Source: Artocarpus heterophyllus
Lineage: Eukaryota; Streptophyta; Magnoliopsida; Rosales; Moraceae
Assembly (NCBI GenBank): GCA_025403435.1
Contig: JAJQZP010000247.1
Location: 310,001 to 374,000 of the forward strand
DNA length: 64,000 nt
Direction: 5' to 3'
Shown: piece after piece, positions 10,935 through 21,980 of the stretch
Layout: each line of letters starts with the position of its first letter
Position numbering within the stretch: position 1 is the first letter of the stretch
The notes under the pieces: model-generated
Databases searched by the model: none
The model's input: the letters and a program-made list of their open reading frames with translations, nothing else
What the model was told of the DNA's origin: nothing
Position numbers and translations under genes: made by a program

Positions 10935-11560
10935 ATGAATGCAAGTGAAATAAGGAGCTTCTTAGGTTTAGTAGGTTATTATCAGAGATTCATAGAAGAT
11001 TTCTCCAAGACAACAGCTCCACTTACGAACCTGACTGGGAAAGGAAAGAAGTATGAATGGACGGATGCATGTGAGAAAAGTTTTCAAGAACTGAAGAAAA
11101 GGCTAACGACGGCTCCAGTGTTAGCAATTCCTGAAGGAAATGATGGGTTTGTTATTTACAGTGATGCATCCAAGATGTGCCTCGGAGCTGTATTAATGCA
11201 AAATGAAAGGGTGATTGCTTATGCTTCAAGACAACTGAAGGATTACGAAAAGAACTATCCTACTCATGACCTCTAGTTAGCCGCAGTTGTTTTTGCGTTG
11301 AAGATATAGAGACACTACTTATATGGGGTCCAATGTAAGATCTTCACTGATCATCAAAGTCTGAAGTATTTCTTCACGCAAAGAGACCTGAATATGAGAC
11401 AACGAAGATGGTTAGAGTTGGTGAAGGATTATGATTGTGAAATCCTTTATCATCCTAGAAAATCTAACCGAGTGGCTGATGCTCTAAGTAGGAAGTCAGT
11501 TGCCACATTGATGTCAATGCAGGCAATGTCTCCACCTTTGAGAAAGGAAATTCTAGACTT
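10935..11560 (+). pseudogene. RNase H of the 5.4-16 kb gypsy element
   Basis: This domain removes the RNA strand during reverse transcription. Block [17 protein letters not shown] is the RT connection. The RNase H core has [17 protein letters not shown] (first catalytic Asp) near 11160, [16 protein letters not shown] and DALSRK near 11480. TAG stops at 11274 and 11307 interrupt it; the second stands where the related element has TGG (Trp). Reading resumes in frame after both. Confidence 0.88.
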
Positions 11561-11649
11561 CGGTTTGGAACTTATAGTAGGCCAACTATCAGCAGTCTCT
11601 CTTGCTTCAACGATGTATAATGAAATTCAGAGAAAACAAGATGAAGATG

Positions 11650-13055
11650 TAAGTCTTACAAGGATCAACCAAGAAATGAAAGAAGGAAAATGTCAAGAGT
11701 TTCGTATCGTGGATGACGAAACTCTGTATCTCAAGGACCGTTTATGTGTTCCCAATGTTGATGATTTAAGGGAAAAGATCTTGGCAGAAATTCATGATAC
11801 TCCTTACTCTATTCATCAAGGTGCAACAAAGATGTATAATGATCTAAAGGGTAACTTCTGGTGGTTTGGAATGAAACATGATGTTGCAAAGTATGTGAAG
11901 AAATATATGACATGTCAGCAATTAAAGGCTGAACACCAGAGACCTGGTGGTGAATTACAGTCTATCCAAATACCGGAATGGAAGTGGGAGGATATAGCAA
12001 TGGATTTCATTACCGGTTTGCCCAGAACTACGAACGGTTATGATGTAATTTGGGTAGTGGTGGATCGACTAACTAAGACGGCGTATTTCATTCCTATCAA
12101 GATCACTTACTCCATGGAACGGTTAGCAGAACTCTACGTCAAGGAAATTGTATGACTTCATGGGATTCCTAAGTCGATCATTTCAAATCGTGATGGTAGG
12201 TTCACATCTAAGTTTTGGAAGAGTGTACAGACTGCTATGGGAACCAGGCTACATTTCAGTACAACTTTTCATCCTCAGATAGACGGCCAAACGGAGAGGA
12301 CGAACTTGATTTTAGAGGATATGCTATGGGCTTATTCTCTTGATTTTAAGACCAGCTGGTGTAAAATGTTGCCGTTAGCTGAGTTTGCTTACAACAATAG
12401 CTTTCAGGCGACAATTGGGATGGCACCATATGAGGCTCTATATAGACAAATATGCAGATCGCCTATATGTTGGCACAAAGCTGGTGAAAAGAAAATGATG
12501 GAAAGCGTCGATGCTGAAAGAACTGATTTTGTGAATGAAACATCGGAGATGATAAAGTTGATAAGAAGAAAAAGAGAGACTGCACAAAGCCATCAGAAGA
12601 GTTATGCTGACAAGAGAAGAAGACCCTTAGAGTTCACGGTGGGTGAATATGTGTTTCTGAAAGTTGCACCAATGAAAGGAGTTATGAGATTTAGGAAGAA
12701 AAGCAAGTTAAGTCCAAGATTCATCGGTCCTTATGAAGTTGTGAAACGAATAGGCAAAGTAGCTTATCAACTGAAGTTGCCTACTGAGATGTCCGCAATG
12801 CATGATGTATTTCATGTCTCCATGCTTAAGAAGTATGTTCCGGACCCTACGCATGTGATTGAGCCACAAGTGATCGAGATACAAGAAGACTTAAGTTATG
12901 AAGAAAAGCCAATAGATATACTCGATCGAAAAACCAAGACCTTGAGGAAAAAAGAAATTCCATTGGCCAAGGTGTTATGGCAAAATCAACAAGTTGAAGA
13001 AGCCACATGGGAACGTGAAGATAACATGAGAGCTATGTATCTGCATTTATTCTAA
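11650..13055 (+). pseudogene. Integrase with C-terminal chromodomain-like segment, 5.4-16 kb gypsy element
   Basis: Integrase joins element cDNA to the host genome; the chromodomain of chromoviruses guides insertion to marked chromatin. The zinc-binding region lies near 11800-11930. Its expected CxxC reads YMTC, so one Cys is lost. The core has MDFITGLP (first Asp, 12001) and GQTERTN (Glu, near 12290). The middle catalytic Asp block reads SNRDGRF where SDRD is usual, an apparent Asp-to-Asn change. A TGA (12153) in place of an Arg codon splits the core. The end has FIGPYEVVKRIG (GPY/F-like module), HDVFHVSML and the chromodomain-like WQNQQVEEATWEREDNM, with a natural stop at 13055. Confidence 0.9.
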
Positions 13056-13077
13056 GTTTTGAGGATGAAACTTTTAT

Positions 13078-13091
13078 AAGGTGGGGAGAAT
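13078..13091 (+). other. Polypurine tract of the 5.4-16 kb gypsy element
   Basis: AAGGTGGGGAGAAT directly abuts the 3' LTR start at 13092 and would prime plus-strand synthesis. Confidence 0.8.
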
Positions 13092-16085
13092 TGTAACACC
13101 CACCTATTTTTATGTAATGAATCACGTTAAGTTGGTAACGACATTAATGATATTTTATTAATAATTTATGTTATATGTAATGATATATGATGTTAATGTT
13201 ACTAACTTTTTATATCAAGTTTTATGATAGGTGACGACCGCATGGATTCGTTGTGCTCAGGTGTTCATGATTATTTTAATGTATGTTTAATTATGATGCA
13301 ATAGCAATGATGTATGAATGTTTTAATGTATGGCATTTATGGACAGTTCGGCAAGCCAAACTTTTAAGTTCGGCAGGCCAAAATGTCTGCCCAAGATCGG
13401 CAGGCCGAAGAAAACCATCGGCAGGCCAAACTTGGTGGAACCGGCAGGCCGAACACGGCTGACGAGCAGTCAGTAGAAATCTCTCCAAATTTAAGGCTAA
13501 GATAATTGCGTTAAATGGGTGATTTATTGTGATTAATTGGCATATTAATGGAATAATTTTGTCAGTTAAGGAAATAAAAGGTTTGGCTTCGCATTGATTT
13601 GTCTGATTTTAAATGGTTTCCTATGTTTAGAGGGCAAAAATATGGCAAGTAAGATTAGAGTTTTGACTTCCCCTCTTTTCTCTCCTTCCTCCACGCCAAT
13701 TGCCATCTAACAGTCAGAAAATTCTGACTTAATGGAGGGTAATGAATCTTCATTATGCTCATAACGTTAAAAAAAAAATTAACGTTCTTTTCTCTCAGAT
13801 ATCCTCTCATCTTTTCTCTCTCAGTTCTGAAATGTTCTCTCATTCTTCATTCTTCTTCTTCTCTTCTTCACGAATCCCATCTCCATCTCTCTCAAAAATT
13901 CTCTGCTAAGTATTGAAAGAAAAAGTCATATTTTTTTGTTGGTTGAATTCAAGAATTTTGAGAAGAAATTTCAAGGTAAGAACGCAATTTTTTTGACAAT
14001 TCTGAAAAGAAATTCTCCTCCTTAATTCGTCTACAATATCTTTCTCTAGGTATTGTATTTTGCTATGAGTTTTTATTATGATGTTCAAGTATGTATTATG
14101 TGATGTTTTTCCAAGTTTCATGTTATTTCGGTGTTTCTATGAAAAATATGAATTTTCTATCCTCTACCCCTCACAGTAAAATCTTACTGTTTAATTTTGA
14201 TGCATGAAAAATGTAATGTTTATTCAAGAGGTAAATGAATGATATTTTTATGAAAGTTGTCAAAAATGTGCATGTATAATGTATGATGAATGTATTTTAT
14301 GTTATGAAATTTTTATGAGATTACATTAAAAAAAAATTATTTTAACAATGTTATTTATGGATTTTTGTTTATGAAATGTTATATATGTTTAAATGATTTT
14401 ATGATAATGAAATAATTTTATACATGATAATAAGATGTCTATATGAATTTTTAAATCATTTTAATTGTTCGAAAACGTTTTTTTTATAAAAAATATTCAT
14501 GTTTAAAAATGTATGGTTTGTTTTTACATGCTTAAGGTAATTTTTATGATTTAAGGAAAAATCATGAGAATATGTTTATGTGATGAATGTATACATAAAT
14601 GTTTTATGAATGAATGTTATATGAATGGATGATTTATGCTGTGATGTTAAGTATTGATTTTATTGTATTTTAATGGAAAAATATGACATGAACACACAAA
14701 GGAATGAGCACTTCGAGACTACGGCGTCGTCACCAACTCGTATAAAGGTTAAGTAAGCTAGCTTAAAGGTAAGTACATTCTCACCTGCAACATGACACCT
14801 TTTTCAAGGTTTGATGATATGTTCACAATGGTTTTCATGATGATTTTATGGTTATTTTCCTTAAAGGTTTTCTTATGAAATATTTTCATGATTTAAAGTT
14901 ATGCATGTATGATGATGATATGTTTTATAGCATGAAAATTATATATATATATATGTATCATCTAATAAGTGTTGCACACCAATGTTATGAAATGAAATGT
15001 TATGATGTCATGTTTGGTTTGGGATTAGCTACCCTTCTCCTCTCATGATGGCGCGCCTACAATGATGCTCATGGTGCAACACTTGGGCCCTTAAGATAAA
15101 ATGGAATAAGTTTTTAAATGGTCAATGCAATGAGAGATATGTTTCTATGAAATTGTGCTTAAGGCACTGTTATGATATGATGACAATGATGATGGTGATA
15201 CTATGTAATGTTTTAAATTGTGAGAGTTATATGTACTTACTAAGCATTAGCTTAATTATGTTTTATGTCATGTTGCAGATAAGGGTAAGAAAATCATGGA
15301 TTAGGCGGAGGACATGGGAAGGCGTGTGAGGACTAAGCATGATGAATTGTAACCGGAAGCACGCCAAGAAGAACGTTTTTATATTTTAAATCAAGTTTCA
15401 TATTTTGAACACATTCTTTTTTATGATAAATATTTAAAGGATTCCTGAACTATGTTTTATATTTTATTTCATTATTTTAAGTATTATGAACTTCTGCATT
15501 TTTATGAAAGGATGGCTTTGTTTTTTTTTTAAATTAAGTTTTCTCAAAGATTTTGGCTAGGTCGGCCTGCCGAACATCCTTGGTCGGCCTGCCGATGTCC
15601 AAAAGTTCGGCCTACCGATCATGTTTTCGGCCTGCCAAAGATGATGAGTTTTTAAGCCAGTTTTGTAAAGCCTCTACAGGCCTACCGGTTGAGGGAACTC
15701 TGGCCTGCCGATCATGTTCCGTTCGGTCTGCCGAAGTCCCCAGTTCGGCCTGCCGAACTATGGGAGTAAGTGAACTTTAAATAATGTGATGTTTTTATAA
15801 GTCCTGATTTTACAACTTGGTATATCTATATTATTAAAATAAGTTCATGATTAATTTAAAGTATAATTGAATAAATTATGACATGGAATTAGTTTAGCAT
15901 GTGATTTAACAATGTTAAGTTATAAGAAAAAAAAATGTATGAATGGATCCTAGTTAAGTATGCTTAATTACTTTTACAATTAAAAGTATTGTTTAAGTTT
16001 TGTATTCATATTTATGTTTTGAGTTAAATAAGTATGAATGTAAAAATGTAACGACATCTGTGACGTCCAAAAAAGGGGCATTACA
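13092..16085 (+). repeat. 3' LTR of the 5.4-16 kb gypsy element
   Basis: It matches 5398-8203 along its length. It keeps 246 bp (14731-14976) lost from the 5' copy, including GCAACATGACACC and an AT microsatellite at 14940. Array 1 (13346-13452) has five cores against six in the 5' copy. Donor-like GGTAAG is at 13976, and the TACTAAG..GTTGCAG acceptor ends at 15278. Confidence 0.93.
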
Positions 16086-16090
16086 GAAAC

Positions 16091-16405
16091 TCCCCTCACA
16101 GCTATTGTTCACAAATCAAGAATGGTAGTTAAGGTATCTCTCAATTGGTTGTAAGGAGAGTCACCTGTGAAGAGTTGTACTACGTGGGCCCACACGTACA
16201 CTAGTCGTGGATAGAGAATAGCAAAGAAAGCCAGTTAGTTGAGGCTATTTTGAAACGCCCTTCTCTTCATCGATTGTAAGATCTCTTCAACAATCAAGGT
16301 TAGTAAGATCTGGTTAATTTATGCAAATATCGTTTCAAACTTGTGTTTTAAAAAATACTATGGTATAAAAATTTTTAAATTTTCACTGCGTACTATTTTT
16401 CAACA
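16091..16405 (+). repeat. Copia 5' LTR, second part
   Basis: It continues the LTR cut by the gypsy insertion: GAGAGTCACCTGTGAAGAG here matches 23743 onward in the 3' copy. It ends TTTTTCAACA at 16405, and the PBS follows two bases later. Confidence 0.9.
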
Positions 16406-18047
16406 ATTGGTATTAGAAACATGGTTTTTATATAAATTTACGAGTTTATGGTCATGCTATATGTATAAATTATGTGATCTTGATCTCTGCTATGCTTGAA
16501 TTTAATCTTAAAGAGTTGGCACTCTAGGGTTTCTATATATTTATGCTATCATGGATCATATGGTGAATGTTTATTAATTAATTATGCTCGATTAAATTAT
16601 TATTTAATTATTTATTACTTAATTATTTTATGCCGATTATGGTTCCTTAGAGATTAGAATCTGTATCTAGGTTTTTCATGTAATTAGACTGTAGACTATC
16701 ATCTTCGTCTAGGAATTATTATTTAATTTTAAATTTGTAAGAATTTTGTAATTAAATAATTATTCAGAAAAGACGGATCTAGAAGGTGTATGATGGTGTT
16801 CCACAAGTATTTCTTGAGTCTAAATTTTTATGTTGTGAATTGTTGAAAATAAAATTGAAAAACTGCATTAAAATTGTATTTTTCTAGAAGTCATGATTTC
16901 TGCTCGGCCAGCAAAAAATAGATTGTCATAGACCGATAGGCTGAACCTTTGGGATCTATAAGCAATCTACGTGGTAGAATTCTGACGGCTCTGTCATGAC
17001 TGGTAGACTGAACTATAAGGTTCGATAGGTTGAAGGGTTATAACCTGCAGACCGATTACATAGATCAATATGCCGATAGAGAGCTATGAATTTTTCCAAA
17101 AAAAAGGTACGTTTTTCACTACAATTTTGATTTTATTTTTGGGACAATTATGAGAAACATTAAATTTGTATATGACCGAAAATACGAAGAATTTGATCTA
17201 TATGTGGTTGAAGACTTGAAGAAGGAAGATACATGAAGAATGATACAATTTGAAGATACAAGGATAAAGAATTGATTATATGTTTCAATTTATCTCTTGT
17301 AATCTTTATTTTCTATTCTCTAGGAGGGACCATAATATTACGGCTGTTTATTAATGTTTTGCTTATGGCTTTGCATGATTGCTTTGCTTTCTGCATTATA
17401 ATATGTTTGCCAAGTATATTGATAACATGTCATATAGAATAGGGAGTGCCGCTCATTTAAAAAATTGTTCATGCATGTTCTTAAAATAAAACCTTAATTT
17501 CAAAAGATTTAGTGGGAGAAGGTTTTTGAAGAGAGAACCTACGGCCTCCATCGTTGGTCCATAGGTAGCACATGGTGGTTCTGACCCCTAAGCAAGGACT
17601 TCATTATGTACCGAGTTGGATCTCCAAGAGGATAAGGTATTTTAGCATGATTTATCATTGCACACCTTAGGTGGTGATTATAAATAATGGATAAAATATT
17701 AAAACAATGGTTATACACTCACGTTAATTTTATTATTATTCTCCCCTAGGAGCTCTATTAATAAAATTAATGGCCAAAGAAACGATTAGTAATATATGTT
17801 GGATCAGACGAGTCTTGGATGACATATATTAATCAAGGGGGATCCGTGTTCCTAAGTGAATTTAGCAAGTCTCCCCTAGGTGGCTTGTTGAATTCTGAGT
17901 TGGTAATTGTTGTTGTAAGGTTGTGATTTTTTTCAAGGTTCTAACACATAAACACATTTGTATGTTCTACATAATTGTGTTATCTTATTAAATTATTATT
18001 GGTATGTTTACTTATGTTTGGTATATGATTCTTTGTTATAGATTAAA
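16406..18047 (+). other. Copia leader region with PBS and scattered palindromic cores
   Basis: The PBS TGGTATTAGAAAC starts at 16408. The rest is a 1.6 kb non-coding leader, matched by 57147-58591 in the second copia copy. Degenerate GG(T/C)AGGC(C/T)GAA-like cores lie between 16900 and 17085. No ORF is supported here. Confidence 0.75.
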
Positions 18048-18860
18048 AATGCCTAAAAATGTTTTATCTTTGATACTTGATAAAAAACCAATTAACTAGT
18101 GAGAACTATAATGATTGGAAACAGAACTTGAACATCATCCTATCCTTTGAAAAACTAAAATTTGTGCTGACAACTCTGTGTCCTCCTGAGTCTATAGAAG
18201 ATTCCACTAATGAGCAAATCCAAGTGTATGATCGCTGGAAAGATGCTAATGATTAAGCCCACTATTATGTTATGGCTAGCATGAATAACGTGCTACAGGC
18301 TTAAAATGAAGATTATGAGACTGCTAAGAAAATCTTGGATAATCTAGAAGACATGTTTGGAGGCTAGGCCCTAACAAAGCGGCAAGGGGTGCTTCAGAAA
18401 CTTCTAAACTACAAACAAAGGCGAGGGACGTCTATAAAAGAGCATATGATATTGGTCATGGGTTACCTTATTGAGGCTCAAACCAATGGAGCTAACATTG
18501 ATGCCAAAACACAGATGACTATGGTCTTTCAGACTCAGTCTAAGGAATTTATTTCGTTTAGAGCTAAATTTAATTTAAGCAATAGACGAGATATGATCTT
18601 GACTGAACTATAGGAATTCAAACTTCTGATCAGGGAATCTCTTGCTGGTGGAGAGGCCAACTTGGCGGCTGCTTCTGGTTCTAATCCTAATCCAGGGCAT
18701 GGAAAAAAGGAACGGGCCAAGAACAATAAGTCTTCTATTCCTACAAACGGCAAGAACAAGAAGAAGAAAAAGAAGAACTCGAAGAAGCTCAAGTGCTTTT
18801 TCTACTAGAAGGTCAGGCACATAAAGAAGAATAGCAAGGACTTCATTTCCCAAGGAGGTA
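18048..18860 (+). pseudogene. gag: gag of the copia element (broken)
   Basis: A start at 18048 (MPKNVLS) fits the first residues of copia Gag. Blocks in order: NYNDWKQNLNIILSFEKL, YVMASMNNVLQ, and the longest open piece at 18389-18613 (LLNYKQRRGTSIKEH and QSKEFISFRAKFNLS), which is the UBN2-type Gag core. A Lys-rich tract follows (18740-18790) and then a ruined zinc knuckle (CFFY*KVRHIKKNSKDF), where only one of the three Cys remains. Stops inside it include TAG, TAA and TAG near 18099, 18255 and 18366. Confidence 0.82.
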
Positions 18861-19256
18861 GGTATGATCTTCTGGTTGTTGAAACTTGTTTAGTTGAGGA
18901 ATCCAATGACACTTGGTCATAGATTCTAGAGCAACTAATCATATTTGTGTTTCTCTATAGGAGTTCAAAGAAATGAGAAGTTTGCTTTGTGAAGACTTCA
19001 CGCTTTAGATGGGCGATAGATCGTTGGTCTTAGCTGAAGCAGTGGGAGATATCCATCTGTATTTGGATAATTATAGGAATTTAAATTTGCAAGATTGTTT
19101 TATGTTCCTAAACTTAAAAGGAATTTAATTTATGTAGCTTGTTTATTAAAAGACTCCTATTTGATTTCTTTTAATAATAAAGTGGTGATTCATAAAAACA
19201 AATCTTTTATCTATTCTGGATGGATATAAAATAATCTATATTTTATCAAACCTAAG
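18861..19256 (+). pseudogene. Copia protease relic
   Basis: The active-site motif DSRATNHI lies near 18927, against DSGATxHI in working copia proteases, so the Gly is lost. LVLAEAVGDIHLYL follows further on. Stops and a frameshift interrupt it. It lies between gag and the GAG-pre-integrase region, as expected. Confidence 0.7.
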
Positions 19257-20240
19257 ATGGACTTATTGCTTAATGCTGAGATTAATAATAACAGCTCTAA
19301 AAGACTTAAAACTTCTCACTTTAATGAGACATATCTTTGGCATTTGCATTTAGGTTATATTAACCTAAATAGGATTCAAAGGTTGGTAAGGAATGGACCT
19401 TTAAATCACTTAAAGGTAAAATCTATGCCACAATGTGAATCTTGTTTGGAGGGTAGAATGACCAAAAGACCATTTAGGTCTAAGAGCAATAGGGCCAAAG
19501 GGGTTCTGGAGCTTGTGCATAGCAATGTTTGTAGACTTATGAACATCCAGGCACTAGGAGGGTAGAGTATTTCATCACTTTTATTGGCGATTGCTCAAGG
19601 TATGGGTATGTATGCCAAATAGACCACAAAAATGAAACTCATGACAAGTTCAAGGAGTTGTGAGTTGAAGTGGAAAAGTAATTGGGTAAACCCATAAAGG
19701 CACTTCGACCTGATCGATGTGAAAAATACCTTTCTGATGAGTTCTTGGGACACTTATTGGAGAATGGAATTTCATCTCATTTGATTGCACCGAGCACGCC
19801 ACAATAGAATGGCATGGCTAAGAGAAGGAATAGAACTTTATTGGACATGGTTAGGTCCATGATAAGTTATTTATCATTGCCTTTGTCCTTTTGGGGATAT
19901 GCACTACAAACCACATGTTATCTTTTAAACAACGTGCCTTCAAAATTTGTTCCTAAAACTCCTCATGAGATGTGGACAAGCAAGAAGACATCCTTGAACC
20001 ATATTTGTATATGGGGATGTTCGGCTCATGTCCTGTTCAGGGATGCGAATAAGTTAGAAGCACGTTTGAAAGTTTGCGTATTTGTAGAATATCCAAAAAG
20101 GACTAAAGGAGGTTATTTCTATAATCTAAAGGAAAATAGAGTTGTGGTTTCAACTAATGCAACTTCCTTGAGGAAAGTTAGATGGACGACTTTAAGCCTT
20201 AAAGCAAAGTGGTGCTCGAGGAGTTGGCGAGTGATTTGAT
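19257..20240 (+). pseudogene. Copia integrase, with GAG-pre-integrase region
   Basis: The first open piece (19257-19565) carries YLWHLHLGYINLNRI and CESCLEGRMTKRPF, the usual HH-CC zinc-binding region. The core follows in broken frames: FITFIGDCSRYGYV (first Asp), ALRPDRCEKYLSDEF (second Asp block, where RSDxGGEY is usual) and NGMAKRRNRTLLDMVRSM, where the usual catalytic Glu of NGVAERRNR reads Lys. The last open piece is 19814-20239. Changed catalytic residues and stops mean it cannot work. Confidence 0.85.
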
Positions 20241-20249
20241 CACTCTGGG

Positions 20250-21380
20250 GGTTCTGGTAGAAACCACTCCAATTGGTGTAGAAAAACCAACCAAACCCGA
20301 ACAACAACCTAAGAGGCTTTGGCACAATGGGAGGATCGAGCGTCACCCCAAGAGGTATATGTTCAATGGTGAGGCCTTTTTAGCTCCACCAGATGAACAA
20401 GACAGAGATCCTTATACTTATGTAGAGGCTATGGAGGATGTTGATTCAAAACTTTGGACAGAGGCCATAAACATAGAGATGAAGTCTATGGAGACTAATC
20501 GGGTGGGCTTATAGATCTTCTGGAAGGGTTAAAACCTATAGGCTATAAATGGATCTATAAGAGAAAAGAAGGGTAGATGGAAAAGTCAAAGCCTATAAGG
20601 CTATACTAGTAACTAAAGGATACACGCAAAAGGAAGGAATCGATTACGAGGAAACCTTTTGGCCTATGGCCATGCTTAAGTCCATCTCCATTCACTTGTT
20701 CTCGACTATTGGATTTGGCAGATGGATATCAAGATGGCCTTTCTAAATGGCTATCTTGATGAGTCCATATATATGGAGCAGCTAGACAAGTTCAAGGCTA
20801 AGGGTCAGGAGGGTAAGGTTTGCAAGTTGCTAAAGTCAATTTATGGACTTAAGCAGGCTTCTCGTTCTTGGAACATAAAATTCAATCAAGTGATCAAGAC
20901 TTAAGGGTTTGCACAAAATGTGGACGAACCATGTGTTTACAAACACATTAAGGATGGGACGATGGTTTTTCTACGGCTCTATATAGATGACATTCTGCTA
21001 ATTGGCAATGATGTTGGGGTGTCGTCATTGGTCAAATTATGGTTGACCAAGTAGTTTGACATGAAGGACTTGGGTGAGGCTAATTTTGTTCTTGGTATCC
21101 AAATCTTTGGGATAGGAAGAACAAGATGATAGCTTTGTCCCAAGCAGGCTACATAACTAAAATTCTCAGGAGGTTTGCAACGCAAGATTCTAAGAAAGGT
21201 AGGCAACCATCTAGGTCTAGAATTACTCTTTCTAAGAAAGACTCGCCAAAGTCTAATAAAAAAAGAGAATACATGAAGAAGGTGCCTTATGCTTCAACAA
21301 TGAGTAGTCTTATGTATGCCATGCTTTGCACACGATTGGATATTTATTATGCGGTCAAGATTGTAAGTCGATTTTAGGTA
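20250..21380 (+). pseudogene. Copia reverse transcriptase relic
   Basis: The pieces in order are DPYTYVEAMEDVDSKLWTEA (near 20410), [19 protein letters not shown] (near 20722), LLKSIYGLKQASRSWN and LYIDDILLIGND (near 20985). The last holds the catalytic Asp pair. LSKKDSPKSNKKREYMKKVPYAS (21220) and LMYAMLCTRLDIYYAV follow. Several stops and at least two frameshifts break it. Order after integrase confirms Ty1/copia. Confidence 0.87.
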
Positions 21381-21960
21381 GATCAGGGATTAAACCACAG
21401 GATTACGAACAAGCATATTTTCAAGTACCTAAGAAGGACTCGAGGGTATATGCTTGTATATTCGATTGAGGATTTGTTTCCTGTAGGATACACTAACTCT
21501 GATTTCCAATCCTATCTAAATTCGAGGAGTTTGACTTCTGGTTTTGTGTTTACTCAGGACGGCAGAGCCGTTGCTTGAAGAAGTGTGAAACAAGATTGCA
21601 CTTCAGATTCAACGATGAAGGCCGAGTATGTGGCAGCCACTGATGCTCCAAAGAAGCAATGTGGCTCCACAAGTTCTTTAGGGATCTTGTGGTAGTTCCT
21701 AGTATGAATAAGGCTGTATCATTGTACTGTGATAATAGTGTGGCAGTACCTAATGCTAAGTAACCAAGATTTCACAAGAAGAGTAAGCATATTGATCGAA
21801 AATATCATGTGATAAAGGACTTTGTAGAGGACGGGCATGTCGTTGTTTGTAAAATCGCATCCGAGGATAATTTAGCTAATCCATTCATGAAGACACTAAC
21901 AACGATACTTTTCAAGAGGCATGTGGAAGTTATGGGGATGGAGGATTTGTCAATTTACTC
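21381..21960 (+). pseudogene. Copia RNase H relic
   Basis: GYTNSDFQSYLNSRS near 21490 holds the first catalytic Asp. SDSTMKAEYVAATDA near 21605 holds the Glu motif. Stops follow, and the tail near 21809-21960 (FVEDGHVVVCKI, EDNLANPFMKTL) matches the usual copia C-terminus, just ahead of the polypurine tract. Confidence 0.82.
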
Positions 21961-21968
21961 ACTTAGTG

Positions 21969-21980
21969 CAAGTGGGAGAT
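21969..21980 (+). other. Polypurine tract of the copia element
   Basis: CAAGTGGGAGAT abuts the 3' LTR start at 21981, a common form of copia polypurine tract. Confidence 0.8.

Larger units (their letters stand above)
5398..16085 (+). mobile_element. Ty3/gypsy chromovirus element, best preserved in the window
   Basis: LTRs at 5398-8203 and 13092-16085 both run from TGTAACAC to GTTACA/ATTACA. A perfect 5-bp TSD, GAAAC, flanks it (5393-5397 and 16086-16090). PBS TGGTATCAGAGC starts at 8209; the polypurine tract AAGGTGGGGAGAAT ends at 13091. Domain order gag, protease, RT, RNase H, integrase and a C-terminal chromodomain-like segment marks a chromovirus, Tekay/Del-like by its long LTRs. The first 270 bp of the two LTRs differ at about a dozen sites, suggesting a fairly recent insertion. 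Confidence 0.95.
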
